A DNA stretch of 64,000 nt from Candidatus Chlamydia sanziniae (lineage in GTDB: Bacteria > Chlamydiota > Chlamydiia > Chlamydiales > Chlamydiaceae), in assembly GCF_001653975.1 (NCBI RefSeq), contig NZ_CP014639.1, forward strand, positions 868,001 to 932,000, read 5' to 3'. Position 1 is the first letter of the stretch. Every line of letters starts with the position of its first letter. Below the pieces are notes generated by a model. The model did no database searches, had not been told where the DNA came from, and saw nothing but the letters and a program-made list of their open reading frames with translations. A program made the position numbers and the translations under genes. Positions 36,242-44,613 of the stretch are shown piece by piece.

Positions 36242-37192
36242 ATGACTCATTCAATTTTTAAAAATTTTTTTACTCCAATGACTTTCTCGGAAAAGCTTAT
36301 GGAAGTTCTTCCATGTCATCGTAAAGGAAATGGCTTGGTTGAACGCATTACGGCCTTTGTAGATAGATGCTTGCAAATTAATCCTAGAACGATGCATATG
36401 GAGTATTTCAATCTTAGAAATAATCTTCTTTATAGAGAGAAATTTTTAATATTGACTCCGGAAGAGATTGCTTTGAAACTTTTTGTTTGTCTCTTGATCG
36501 TGCCTATTTTCATTCTAATTGCGTTGAAGTTTATTCTACGTTTGATTCTTTATTATAAATATCGCGGATGGGAAGAAATCCAATGGGAAAACGTATTTGT
36601 TGATTTCCAAATTAAGTGTCCTCCATGGCCTAATGAAATCAAGGAATTGTTAAAAACAGACAAAAGGGCTCCAGAGAATGAGTTTTTTGAGCTTTCTAAA
36701 TTGGATGATGATACTAGAGAAGAAATCATAAAATTACATTCTCAGATACGCTCAGGTAAATCAAAAGAAGAGTTAGAAGAGCGTGGGTTTATTATATCTT
36801 GTCCTAGTGAGGAGAATGATATTTTGTCCATAAATAAAGAGCTTGTTTTTAAGCATTTAGCTTTCCCTCACTATGTATTTACTTCTATTGTAAGTTTAAG
36901 TTTGGGTGATATTCATCTTACTGCTGAGGAAGTTTCTGAATCACGATTATCGATACATATAGATTCTGAAAAAGATCGCTTTGAAAATACAAGACGGAGT
37001 GCAGCAAAGGGAGAAAAAAACAAAATATTTGTAGTGCAAAAAGCACGTTATGATCGCGTCCCTGTAAAGGGATATCCGTTAGGCACGTTTGTTTTAATGA
37101 TACAAGAGCTTTTTTTACAAGAAAAATTCCCTCCTAATATAAATTTCAGAGGAAATATGCTCGAAGATATAAAAGTATTTCGCCAAATTTAG
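36242..37192 (+). CDS. DUF648-like membrane protein, long paralogue 3
   Basis: This is a 316-residue paralogue from the ATG at 36242; an in-frame upstream start at 36206 would add 12 residues and neither has a strong ribosome-binding site. It has ITAFVDRCLQINPRTMHM, the hairpin LKLFVCLLIVPIFILIALKFILRLIL, and the shared IRSGKSKEELEERGF. The N-terminus MTHSIFKNFFTPM resembles that of the following gene (ISYFKNFFSPI). The charged C-terminal half has no known motif. Confidence 0.72.
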   Translation: MTHSIFKNFFTPMTFSEKLMEVLPCHRKGNGLVERITAFVDRCLQINPRTMHMEYFNLRNNLLYREKFLILTPEEIALKLFVCLLIVPIFILIALKFILRLILYYKYRGWEEIQWENVFVDFQIKCPPWPNEIKELLKTDKRAPENEFFELSKLDDDTREEIIKLHSQIRSGKSKEELEERGFIISCPSEENDILSINKELVFKHLAFPHYVFTSIVSLSLGDIHLTAEEVSESRLSIHIDSEKDRFENTRRSAAKGEKNKIFVVQKARYDRVPVKGYPLGTFVLMIQELFLQEKFPPNINFRGNMLEDIKVFRQI

Positions 37193-37230
37193 TTTAAAAT
37201 AATCTAAATTTCAATTTGCCAAGGATATTT

Positions 37231-38286
37231 ATGTTAACCCCGATTTCTTATTTCAAGAATTTTTTTTCACCTATCAACCCCAAACAAGTATATAATCATT
37301 GTTTTTTCATGCGTGAAATTTTTCTTGTCTTGATTGTCTTGATTGCTTTAGCAGCGTTAGGGAGTGTTCTAATCTTGGGAATCCTAGAGTTGATTCCTTT
37401 CATTGCTGCTCTCATTCTTGGCGGCATTTGTGCTTTAATACTCTTAGGTCTTATCTTAGTAGGGAAACATTACAGAACGATTGATGTCATCATTGATGAC
37501 AATTTACTTCTGTGGGCAAAGATTTTCTCTATAAATCAAAAAGCCATAAGCATGGATCTTATTGCTTCTGCAGACCTTAAAAAGGCTAAAGAAGCTGCTA
37601 AAGCGAGGCTTGCCCGAATAGTAAGGGAATGTAAGAGCCAAATATTGAAGGGCATTTACATTAGAAATAAGGAGATTCTAGAGATTCATACTTTTCTTCT
37701 TAAGTGCGATCATCGGACTAATTACAAGCGTCTAGTTGCAACGTCTTACTACTTATTAAAAAAAATTGAAGAAAAATTTCCAGAATTTATTAAAGAGCTT
37801 TATTCTAATCTTTTGCGAGGACGTATTAAAGAAAAAAATGGAAAAATTCATAAACTTCCTCAGGATAAAACATCGTATGATTTCCATAATAACCTTGCGA
37901 CTTTTTGTTTAGCCTACTCCAACAATTATGATGGGCATTTATCTTCGGTCTTTAAAATAATCCGAACTTTAGTTGTGAATTATATTGGTCTACGTGAGGT
38001 AAGCAAAGATACGAAATTTTTCTCTTCAGAATCAAACTATTATTCGCTACGGTGTATATTTAATGATTGTGTTAAGCTCGTACAAGGTTTGTTTAATCTG
38101 GACTTATTGAAAGTCATGTATGAGGAGGGAAGATACCATCCTTCACAGGAACAAAATATTTTAACTGCTCTTATGTTTGCTGAAATGTGGGATCAAGACA
38201 AATTGGATCTAATAGTATTAAGTTTGAAACGAGCTTCTTTTAAAAATATGGATTATATCTGTGGTGAATGTGTAAATTATGAATAG
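37231..38286 (+). CDS. Inc-like two-helix membrane protein
   Basis: This is a 351-residue protein. The ATG at 37231 is chosen because AAGGA lies five to six bases upstream; an upstream TTG frame lacks this. After ISYFKNFFSPINPKQVY comes a bilobed hydrophobic domain at about residues 30-75 (two helices with a very short turn), typical of inclusion membrane proteins. A helical, basic C-terminal ~270 residues follows. It lacks the DUF648 pattern but shares the N-terminal FKNFFxP with the preceding gene. No function is recognised. Confidence 0.7.
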   Translation: MLTPISYFKNFFSPINPKQVYNHCFFMREIFLVLIVLIALAALGSVLILGILELIPFIAALILGGICALILLGLILVGKHYRTIDVIIDDNLLLWAKIFSINQKAISMDLIASADLKKAKEAAKARLARIVRECKSQILKGIYIRNKEILEIHTFLLKCDHRTNYKRLVATSYYLLKKIEEKFPEFIKELYSNLLRGRIKEKNGKIHKLPQDKTSYDFHNNLATFCLAYSNNYDGHLSSVFKIIRTLVVNYIGLREVSKDTKFFSSESNYYSLRCIFNDCVKLVQGLFNLDLLKVMYEEGRYHPSQEQNILTALMFAEMWDQDKLDLIVLSLKRASFKNMDYICGECVNYE

Positions 38287-38899
38287 AATTCTTTCTAGGC
38301 AAAATAAAAGAAGATTCTACATAATTTTGGCAAAAGCTGAAAAATAAATTTTATATAAGAGTCTTAGATTAAAAGAAAAGCGAAGGTTTTCTTAAGATTA
38401 GAGTTGAATAAGTTGTCATGATTACAAACACAACAAAAGGCCAACGATTTGAGTTATTAAACTCCTAATGTTGACCTCTACAACCATATAATTCACAGGA
38501 TTTATAATATAATCCATAGAAATAGGTTGTTTAGTATTCATAGATTACTCTTTAGTTAGAAACTAAGTATTAAAACACATTCTTTTTCATATTAGAAAAT
38601 TAAAAATAATCAACTTGTTTTTCTAAATAAATTAAAAAACTCTATCTCAAAGAAAAAGCTCAACTAGATTCCCGGTTTTACTTTAGAAAAGAGCAAATAA
38701 AGTTTATGATAATAAGCTTTAAATTCGAAGAAAGGGCAGTTGTAAAAGAAATTGTCTCTTACTTCAATAGTCTGATAATGATAATTATGTTGTATAGTTT
38801 TCTGATAGCCTAGTCATCTGTAAAGTTACAAATCGTTTTGCCAAAGTGACTTCAAAAACTTAACAATAACTTATGTATGCATTTTATAATGCATTAGCA
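38287..38899. other. Intergenic, no gene seen
   Basis: More than 600 very AT-rich bases lie between the convergent ends of the Inc-like gene and the next minus-strand gene. Only very short frames are present (for example a 31-codon minus-strand frame near 38.4-38.5 kb), none supported. A short direct repeat of GCATTAGCATTAC occurs at its right edge around 38891-38917. Confidence 0.45.
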
Positions 38900-39301
38900 T
38901 TACTGCATTAGCATTACAGGAAATAATGAACCAAAGAAACGAGTAACAAAAAGGACTACTATTAAGATTAGCAGAGTTTGGAGTAATATATACACTATTT
39001 TTGTAAGAAGTATCAAAATTCCTAACCCTAGAATTTCTAAAATCGCTCGTATAGTATGAAAAGTTTTTTCTTTTGTAGTATCTTTAGGATCTTTTGTGGA
39101 CCAGACACTATAGAATCTTCCACATCCTATGACACCCCCAACTATAGGAATCGATGCAAAAATAAGATCCCCCCACTTTTCTTGTGTATTGCCTAATCCT
39201 AGTGAATCTCGAGAAAACCCTTTTCTAAATAGAAAAAAGTAATTCTTGCTAGCAGAACTAGTTATAAAATCAAGGTTACTAGTGTATTGATTGATAAACA
39301 T
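38900..39301 (-). CDS. Small membrane protein of the 'RFYSVWSTKD' family, copy 1
   Basis: This is a 133-residue hypothetical protein. Visible features, in order, are MFINQYTSNLDF, the conserved block IPIVGGVIGCGRFYSVWSTKDPKD at about residues 51-74, and a hydrophobic hairpin ILEILGLGILILLTKIVYILLQTLLILIVVLFV at about 88-120. Paralogues with the same order lie at 42.8 kb and 54.8 kb, a more distant one at 40.9 kb, and a likely remnant near 57.5 kb. The two-helix domain suggests an inclusion or bacterial membrane location. The function is unrecognised. Confidence 0.72.
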   Translation of the reverse strand: MFINQYTSNLDFITSSASKNYFFLFRKGFSRDSLGLGNTQEKWGDLIFASIPIVGGVIGCGRFYSVWSTKDPKDTTKEKTFHTIRAILEILGLGILILLTKIVYILLQTLLILIVVLFVTRFFGSLFPVMLMQ

Positions 39302-39558
39302 ACTCTATTTATTCGAATTGTATTCATATGGAAAATACTTTAAACATAGCCATGTTTTTCTTCTAACTAAATTTCTATAAGACCTTCTTTATTAAGTTTT
39401 TTCTTCTTGAATTGAAACATAAAAAACAGGTTGTTCCCTGAGGTCTTTTTCTATTCTGCTTTAAGATGGGAAATTGATAAGTGGGATAGATGCTTGTGAT
39501 TTTAAAAAAAAAACTATATAATTTTCGGCGCCTTTTATTTTAAAAAAAAAGTACATGT

Positions 39559-40017
39559 ATGACTTGCGCACCACTATCTTTTTCATCACCATTATCCGCA
39601 CCCCTATCTTTGATTTCATCACCACTATCTTTGATTTCGTCATCGACGCAAACATCTTTTGCGTATTCTTTACCAAAGATTGGTCGTCGCTCTACTCTGC
39701 GGATAATTCTTGATATTTTGATTGTTACTTTAGGTATAGGAATTTTGGTTTCGGTTGCAATTGTTCTTTTTTTTCTTTATGGATTGAACTTGCTGTCGAT
39801 ACCTGTAATCGTTACTTCTTTTAGTTTTGTTCTTATCGGATTTTTATGTATAGTGCTGGGGCTATATTTTATGGTTAATAGTGTGAATCAAGGTCTCGTA
39901 GGTACCCTCCAAAAGCGACTTATGGAGAATGAAACAGTAATTGAGGAACTCTCTAAAGAACTTAAAGAGTTAACAGCCTCAAAATCTCAGGAAATGTTAC
40001 AGTTAGCAACCCGTTAA
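39559..40017 (+). CDS. Small Inc-like protein with SPLS repeats and coiled coil
   Basis: This is a 152-residue protein. A Ser/Pro-rich head carries repeats of (S)APLS/SPLSLIS at about residues 10-28. A bilobed hydrophobic domain lies at about residues 50-105 (ILDILIVTLGIGILVSVAIVLFFLYG and IPVIVTSFSFVLIGFLCIVLGLYFM). A C-terminal coiled coil follows (LQKRLMENETVIEELSKELKELT). This is the IncA-type layout in miniature. The repeats arise from an imperfect ~21-base unit in the DNA. It is probably a type III-secreted inclusion membrane protein, by inference. Confidence 0.72.
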   Translation: MTCAPLSFSSPLSAPLSLISSPLSLISSSTQTSFAYSLPKIGRRSTLRIILDILIVTLGIGILVSVAIVLFFLYGLNLLSIPVIVTSFSFVLIGFLCIVLGLYFMVNSVNQGLVGTLQKRLMENETVIEELSKELKELTASKSQEMLQLATR

Positions 40018-40227
40018 AGGCTTATTGATTTTATTGTTATAGTCTTTTTGATGGTTGTTAAGAACTCTACATATATCTAGTTTATTAAGTTATTTGTTGT
40101 AAGTGTTTAGGTATGTATAGGATTTTCTAATAATTATTTTAAGTTGGACATCGGTCTGTATCATCAAGTGAGGAGTTCGATCTTTCTCTTCTTGGAAAGA
40201 AAAATTAAAAACAGAGAAGGGTATTGT

Positions 40228-40899
40228 GTGTTGAATGAATTAATTTTTTGTACTCAAACTGTTGTTGTTGTGATGCTAGGTATTTTTTGTACCTCTAGAG
40301 GAAAGGCATGGCTGACTGGGTGGTTGTCCCTCCTTTCCGTAATTGCGAATATCTTCGTTTTGAAACAGGTGTCTCTTTGGGGGCTTGAAGTCACATCCGC
40401 TGATGTTTATATGGTGGGATTACTCACCTCTTTGAATTATGCTCGTGAACTTTACAGCAAGGAGAGTGTAGGCGATGCTATGTTGGGTTCTTGGTTTATT
40501 TCTATCGCTTTCCTTATCCTTACGCACCTTCACCTTGCTCTGGTTCCCTCTTCTAGTGATACAACTCAGAAGCACTTTCAAGCTTTATTTTCTTCTACTC
40601 CGCGTGTCATTTTTGCTTCCTTAGTCACTATGATTAGTGTACAGATTTTAGATGTGAAGTTGTTTGTTTATTTACAAAAAGCCTTTCGTTATAAGTATTT
40701 TGGCGTGCGGTCAGCACTTTCTTTATTTATTTCTCAACTTGTCGATACTGTATTATTTTCATTTTTAGGATTGTATGGATATGTTGCTCATCTTTCGCAT
40801 GTTATATTGTTTGCTTTGGTTATTAAAGGCGTGGTCATTGTGCTTTCTATTCCTACAGTAGTTTGTGCTAGGGTAATTAAAAAACGGTACTTATCTTAA
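40228..40899 (+). CDS. yhhQ: Queuosine-precursor transporter, YhhQ family
   Basis: This is a polytopic inner-membrane protein of about 223 residues with six or so hydrophobic segments. It matches the YhhQ/DUF165 (VUT) family: ADVYMVGLLTSLNYARELY near residue 60 and the later QILDVKLFVYLQKAF and SQLVDTVLFSFLGLYG. GTG at 40228 with AAGGG seven bases upstream is chosen; the frame extends 28 codons further to a TTG without a good ribosome-binding site, and E. coli YhhQ is 221 residues. It lies near tgt. Family members import preQ0, preQ1 or, in chlamydiae as I recall, queuine. The end overlaps the convergent gene by four bases. Confidence 0.82.
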   Translation: MLNELIFCTQTVVVVMLGIFCTSRGKAWLTGWLSLLSVIANIFVLKQVSLWGLEVTSADVYMVGLLTSLNYARELYSKESVGDAMLGSWFISIAFLILTHLHLALVPSSSDTTQKHFQALFSSTPRVIFASLVTMISVQILDVKLFVYLQKAFRYKYFGVRSALSLFISQLVDTVLFSFLGLYGYVAHLSHVILFALVIKGVVIVLSIPTVVCARVIKKRYLS

Positions 40900-41381
40900 A
40901 GCAAATAGCTAACAGATGTATTGAGTGGTTCTACAACATTTTCCTTCCAGGAGTTCCAGCGGGTAGGGGAAAGTAAATGACACCATTGTAACAAAGCTGT
41001 AGTTTTGAATGCAAAGGCGACGAGTAGGTAGAGAATCACTGCAAGAACACATCTTAAAATATCAAGAAGAAGAAGTAGTACACCGAACCCTAGCATTTCG
41101 ACTATTCCTTTAGTAACTTCTAATCTATACTTACACATGTCATTCGGATGAATAGGGCCTGCATGCGCTTCAATTAGACGGATAATACCAGCAGCTATAG
41201 AAATTATGGGAAGACTTCTATACATTTTGTGCAGTATCCCCTGCTCTTTAAAGTTGGGTATTCGATAAGGGGTAAAGTTTAATTCCGCGGGGTCGTAATG
41301 GCGTCCTTGGACCAAGATACGGAATGGACACATCCATTGTGAAGCAGCAGCTAAAAATGCGTCATAACTTTGGAATAGCAT
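40896..41381 (-). CDS. Small membrane protein, divergent relative of the 'RFYSVWSTKD' family
   Basis: This is a 161-residue hypothetical protein. The order LPIISIAAGIIRLIEAH, a short polar link, then IVEMLGFGVLLLLLDILRCVLAVILYLLVAF parallels the 38.9 kb, 42.8 kb and 54.8 kb proteins, though the RFYSVWSTKD core itself is missing. The hydrophobic hairpin is at about residues 93-125. It ends convergently on yhhQ with a four-base overlap. The function is unknown and the relationship is judged by eye. Confidence 0.6.
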   Translation of the reverse strand: MLFQSYDAFLAAASQWMCPFRILVQGRHYDPAELNFTPYRIPNFKEQGILHKMYRSLPIISIAAGIIRLIEAHAGPIHPNDMCKYRLEVTKGIVEMLGFGVLLLLLDILRCVLAVILYLLVAFAFKTTALLQWCHLLSPTRWNSWKENVVEPLNTSVSYLL

Positions 41382-41607
41382 CGTTTACATTCTTACAACG
41401 TCATTCAACTTATGTTTATTTTATAATATTTATTATACACTTATGCGTCTTTGTTTGGTATAAAGAGAAGTTTGTAAAAGGAAAAATTATTCTTTGTTAT
41501 GTTGGCAGCATAATTTTAGAAACACGTGTTTATAAGTTACCTTTACTTCAACCCTTGTCTTTCTTATATTTCCTTTGTTTTTTGAATGACACTTGTAAGG
41601 ATTTGCT

Positions 41608-42726
41608 TTGGCTTTGAAGTTTCGTATTCTTCATAAATCTAAGAAATCCCAAGCTCGTGTAGGGCAGATAGAAACAGCTCACGGCATTATAGATACACCT
41701 GCTTTTGTCCCTGTTGCTACTCATGGTGCTCTAAAAGGAGTTATCGATCATAGCCATGTTCCTCTACTTTTTTGTAATACCTATCACCTTCTTCTTCATC
41801 CTGGAACAGAGGCTATCGCTAAGTTAGGCGGACTCCATCAGTTTATGGGTCGTCAGATGCCGATTATTACTGATTCTGGAGGTTTTCAAATCTTTAGTTT
41901 AGCGTATGGTTCGGTAGCTGCAGAAATCAAAAGCTGTGGGAAGAAAAAAGATATTTCCTCCTTAGTACAGATTACTGATGAGGGAGCTTGGTTTAAGTCG
42001 TATAGAGATGGACGTAAGCTGTTTCTTTCTCCAGAAATCTCTATTGAAGCACAGAAAAATTTAGGCGCAGATATCATCATTCCCCTTGATGAGCTTCTTC
42101 CTTTTTACGCCGACAGAGAGTACTTTTTATCTTCTTGTGCGCGTACCTATGTCTGGGAAAAGCGTTCTTTGGATTATCATAAGAAGAACCCCAAATGCCA
42201 ATCTATGTATGGTGTAATTCATGGAGGTCTCGATCCTGAACAGCGTTGCATAGGCTGTCGCTTTGTTGAAGAAGAACCTTTCGATGGTTTTGCCATTGGA
42301 GGTAGTTTAGGACGTAATCTTAAGGAAATGGTGGATATTGTTCGCATCACAACTGCTTTTTTAGCGAAAGATCGCCCTATCCATTTATTAGGAATAGGGG
42401 ATGCACCTTCCATAACTGCTACGGTGGGCTTTGGCGTTGATTCTTTTGATAGTTCTTACCCGACTAAAGCAGCTCGTCACGGTTTGATTTTGTCAATTGG
42501 AGGAGGAATTAAAATAGCACAACAGAAATATATGTATGATTCGACTCCCCTAGATCCATCCTGTTCATGTCTTACTTGTTCTTCGGGAATTTCCCGTGCT
42601 TATCTTAGACATCTCTTTAAAGTGCGGGAACCCAACGCTGCAATTTGGGCTTCTATTCATAATTTGCATTATATGCAGCAGGTTATGGCAGAAATTCGTG
42701 AGCGTATTTTGCGTGATGAAATTTAA
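41608..42726 (+). CDS. tgt: tRNA-guanine transglycosylase, eukaryote-like base pocket
   Basis: This 372-residue TIM-barrel enzyme exchanges G34 of GUN-anticodon tRNAs for a queuine-type base. It shows PVATHGALKGV, TDSGGFQIFSL with the general-base Asp, GVIHGGLDPEQR and the zinc site CSCLTC with a downstream His. The pocket loop reads FAIGGSLGRN where Zymomonas Tgt has AVGGLAVGEG, so Val233 becomes Gly as in eukaryotic enzymes that accept queuine. The start is TTG with AAGGA six bases upstream; no ATG precedes the conserved sequence. Confidence 0.95.
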   Translation: MALKFRILHKSKKSQARVGQIETAHGIIDTPAFVPVATHGALKGVIDHSHVPLLFCNTYHLLLHPGTEAIAKLGGLHQFMGRQMPIITDSGGFQIFSLAYGSVAAEIKSCGKKKDISSLVQITDEGAWFKSYRDGRKLFLSPEISIEAQKNLGADIIIPLDELLPFYADREYFLSSCARTYVWEKRSLDYHKKNPKCQSMYGVIHGGLDPEQRCIGCRFVEEEPFDGFAIGGSLGRNLKEMVDIVRITTAFLAKDRPIHLLGIGDAPSITATVGFGVDSFDSSYPTKAARHGLILSIGGGIKIAQQKYMYDSTPLDPSCSCLTCSSGISRAYLRHLFKVREPNAAIWASIHNLHYMQQVMAEIRERILRDEI

Positions 42727-42847
42727 TTTATCGAAAAGACAAGTTTAAGCAGTTTTTGATGTGAGTCTATAGGTTGCTTATTGTGTATTTCTTGACTGTG
42801 GTAGATAAAATATTCTGTTTTAGTTTTTCTGAATAAAAACATTGCTT

Positions 42848-43255
42848 ATGATTCCTAAATATACAAGACACATTGAGTTTGTCGTAGCTTCTACTTATTT
42901 TCCTTGTTGTTTAGTGCAGCGAGGATTTGTTCGAAATGCTCGTAATCTAATGTTTCCCTTGGGAAAAAGTGCTGGTATCGAATTAAAGAGAAGTTTTTTT
43001 GCTTCCATTCCTATCTTGGGAATACTTATGGGGATGGAAAGGCTTTATAGCGTCTGGTCAACAAAAGATCTCCGAGATTCTCGAATATCTATATGCTTGC
43101 ATACCCTAGTAGGGATCTTAGAGGTTTTGGGTTTGGGGATTATACTTGTATTTGCTAAAATTCTTCTATTAATTTTGCTTTTACTTTTTTTTACTTTTTA
43201 CAATCTATGCTCTTCTTTCTGTTTACGTGGAAAAGTTCCTTCTTATGTTGTGTAG
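42848..43255 (+). CDS. Small membrane protein of the 'RFYSVWSTKD' family, copy 2
   Basis: This is a 135-residue protein (ATG at 42848; a TTG two codons earlier is possible). It contains VQRGFVRNARNL, then ASIPILGILMGMERLYSVWSTKDLRDS at about residues 55-80, and the hairpin ILEVLGLGIILVFAKILLLILLLLFFTFY. Of the four family members it is the only one on the plus strand. No ribosome-binding site stands out. The function is unknown. Confidence 0.72.
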   Translation: MIPKYTRHIEFVVASTYFPCCLVQRGFVRNARNLMFPLGKSAGIELKRSFFASIPILGILMGMERLYSVWSTKDLRDSRISICLHTLVGILEVLGLGIILVFAKILLLILLLLFFTFYNLCSSFCLRGKVPSYVV

Positions 43256-43299
43256 TATGATTGAGATGCTTTTCTTGTTTAGGATGTGTTTTTACAACT

Positions 43300-43749
43300 C
43301 TATTCAAGTTTTCGAGCAAGAATTAAGAGGCAACTTATAGTACAAAAGACAAGAGCAGATGCTATAGGAATTGTAATATAACTGAATAAGAAAATCTTCG
43401 TTGAGCACGATATTCTTCCGCAAATGTCCATTTGCATTCCTGGAATTTCTTGTAAGCATATTTGGTATATGGCTAGAACTAGGCCTATCAGAACTTGGGG
43501 AAGGACGTAAAGCTTTATAGAAGTATCGTGACGATAAGCAGCAATTCCCAGGATGAAGGTTAAAGGAAATAAGCAGATTCTTTGGTAATGGCAAAAGATG
43601 CAAGGCTCTATATTTAGAATATAGCTATAAAACACACTAATTAATGTGCCAATACAAGCGATTACCCACGCAAAATATAATGCATAATTGCGTAAGAACT
43701 TACTCATTGCCATCTCCTTCGGAAGCTTGTAGCTGATGGATTTGAGCAA
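43300..43749 (-). CDS. dsbB: DsbB/BdbC-type disulphide oxidoreductase
   Basis: This is a 149-residue inner-membrane protein with four hydrophobic segments. The first redox pair is in IEPCIFCHYQRICLFP (CxxC, then the family's QR), and the second Cys pair is in MQMDICGRISCST. It would reoxidise the neighbouring DsbA by passing electrons to quinone. The start overlaps the end of the DsbA gene by 50 bases; an ATG at 43707, close to the DsbA stop, is a possible shorter start. Disulphide formation matters for the cysteine-rich outer-membrane complex of elementary bodies. Confidence 0.88.
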   Translation of the reverse strand: MLKSISYKLPKEMAMSKFLRNYALYFAWVIACIGTLISVFYSYILNIEPCIFCHYQRICLFPLTFILGIAAYRHDTSIKLYVLPQVLIGLVLAIYQICLQEIPGMQMDICGRISCSTKIFLFSYITIPIASALVFCTISCLLILARKLE

Positions 43750-44416
43750 TTACCTTTTCAATTTTGTCAAATGTAGGATCTTCAACTAAATAATCTCCAA
43801 CTATAGCTGTTGGTGTAGCGAGCTGTCCCCCTAAGACTCGGGAACAGTAAAGATTATTTTTCTTTAGTTGATCGTTATATCTTCCTGAAGCTACACATTG
43901 CTGTAGGCCTTTCGTATTTATGCTACGTCCAGAGTTAGTTTTCAAACCTTCTGCGAGTTTTGCAATGACTTCAGGAGTTGCCCAATGGGAGCCCTCCTCT
44001 TTAGGATAGATAAGTAGACGATGAAAATATTCTATATAGGCGTTCACATCAGGTTGTCGCGGATTGTGGTTATAAATACAAAAAAGCGCTTGGACGACAG
44101 GTCTAGAACCGCGTATGAAGCACACAGGGATTAGAGTAAATGATGCCTCTCCTTTGTCGATATAATGTTGTTTCAATAAAGGAAATATTTCAGTAGAAAA
44201 CTCCGTACAAGCGGAACAGGAAGGTTCTTCAAATATCGTAATGTTGATAGGAGCATAGGGATTGCCAAGGGTAGGAAAGTGCTTTGTATTTACGGGAATA
44301 TGTGCCTTAGCCGGAAGAAGTATCTGCTTTTTATACACAAGCCATCCTAAGCACATAAGAAATAACACTGATGTGCATAAAACAAGGATCTTTTTGTTCA
44401 AGGGAAAGGATCTCAT
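43700..44416 (-). CDS. dsbA: DsbA-like thiol:disulphide oxidoreductase (CSAC active site)
   Basis: This is a 238-residue envelope thioredoxin-fold protein. An N-terminal hydrophobic anchor lies at about residues 9-28. The active site is in FEEPSCSACTEFSTEIFP near residue 67, and a helical insertion and a cis-Pro region (LATPTAIVGDYLV) follow. CSAC replaces the E. coli CPHC; I recall CSAC from chlamydial DsbA, which is a weaker oxidant. It overlaps and is coupled to dsbB, giving an oxidase-reoxidase pair. Confidence 0.88.
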   Translation of the reverse strand: MRSFPLNKKILVLCTSVLFLMCLGWLVYKKQILLPAKAHIPVNTKHFPTLGNPYAPINITIFEEPSCSACTEFSTEIFPLLKQHYIDKGEASFTLIPVCFIRGSRPVVQALFCIYNHNPRQPDVNAYIEYFHRLLIYPKEEGSHWATPEVIAKLAEGLKTNSGRSINTKGLQQCVASGRYNDQLKKNNLYCSRVLGGQLATPTAIVGDYLVEDPTFDKIEKVIAQIHQLQASEGDGNE

Positions 44417-44613
44417 TACTGAATTTTATAATTAGCTAATAAAATAAAAGATATAAAAGTGCAAAAGAGTTTTGATTACAGAAGTTAAAAAATTACCAAT
44501 CTTACCCCTTGGGTTAAAGAAAAATGCTTTTTTACGAAACATCTATAAAATAACTTTCCCTTTTATTTTGTGCCCCCTTATTAGGAAAGAAATGTTCCTA
44601 AGGTTTTATTCTT

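Noticed and set aside
38423-38541. Possible small minus-strand gene in the 38.3-38.9 kb gap
   Set aside because: When the bases were re-read the frame has an upstream stop and only about 31 codons remain, with no ribosome-binding site.
41324-41617. Plus-strand 97-codon frame with a hydrophobic stretch before tgt
   Set aside because: It overlaps the minus-strand gene at 40896-41381 and the tgt start, lacks a ribosome-binding site, and the hydrophobicity is typical of translated AT-rich DNA.
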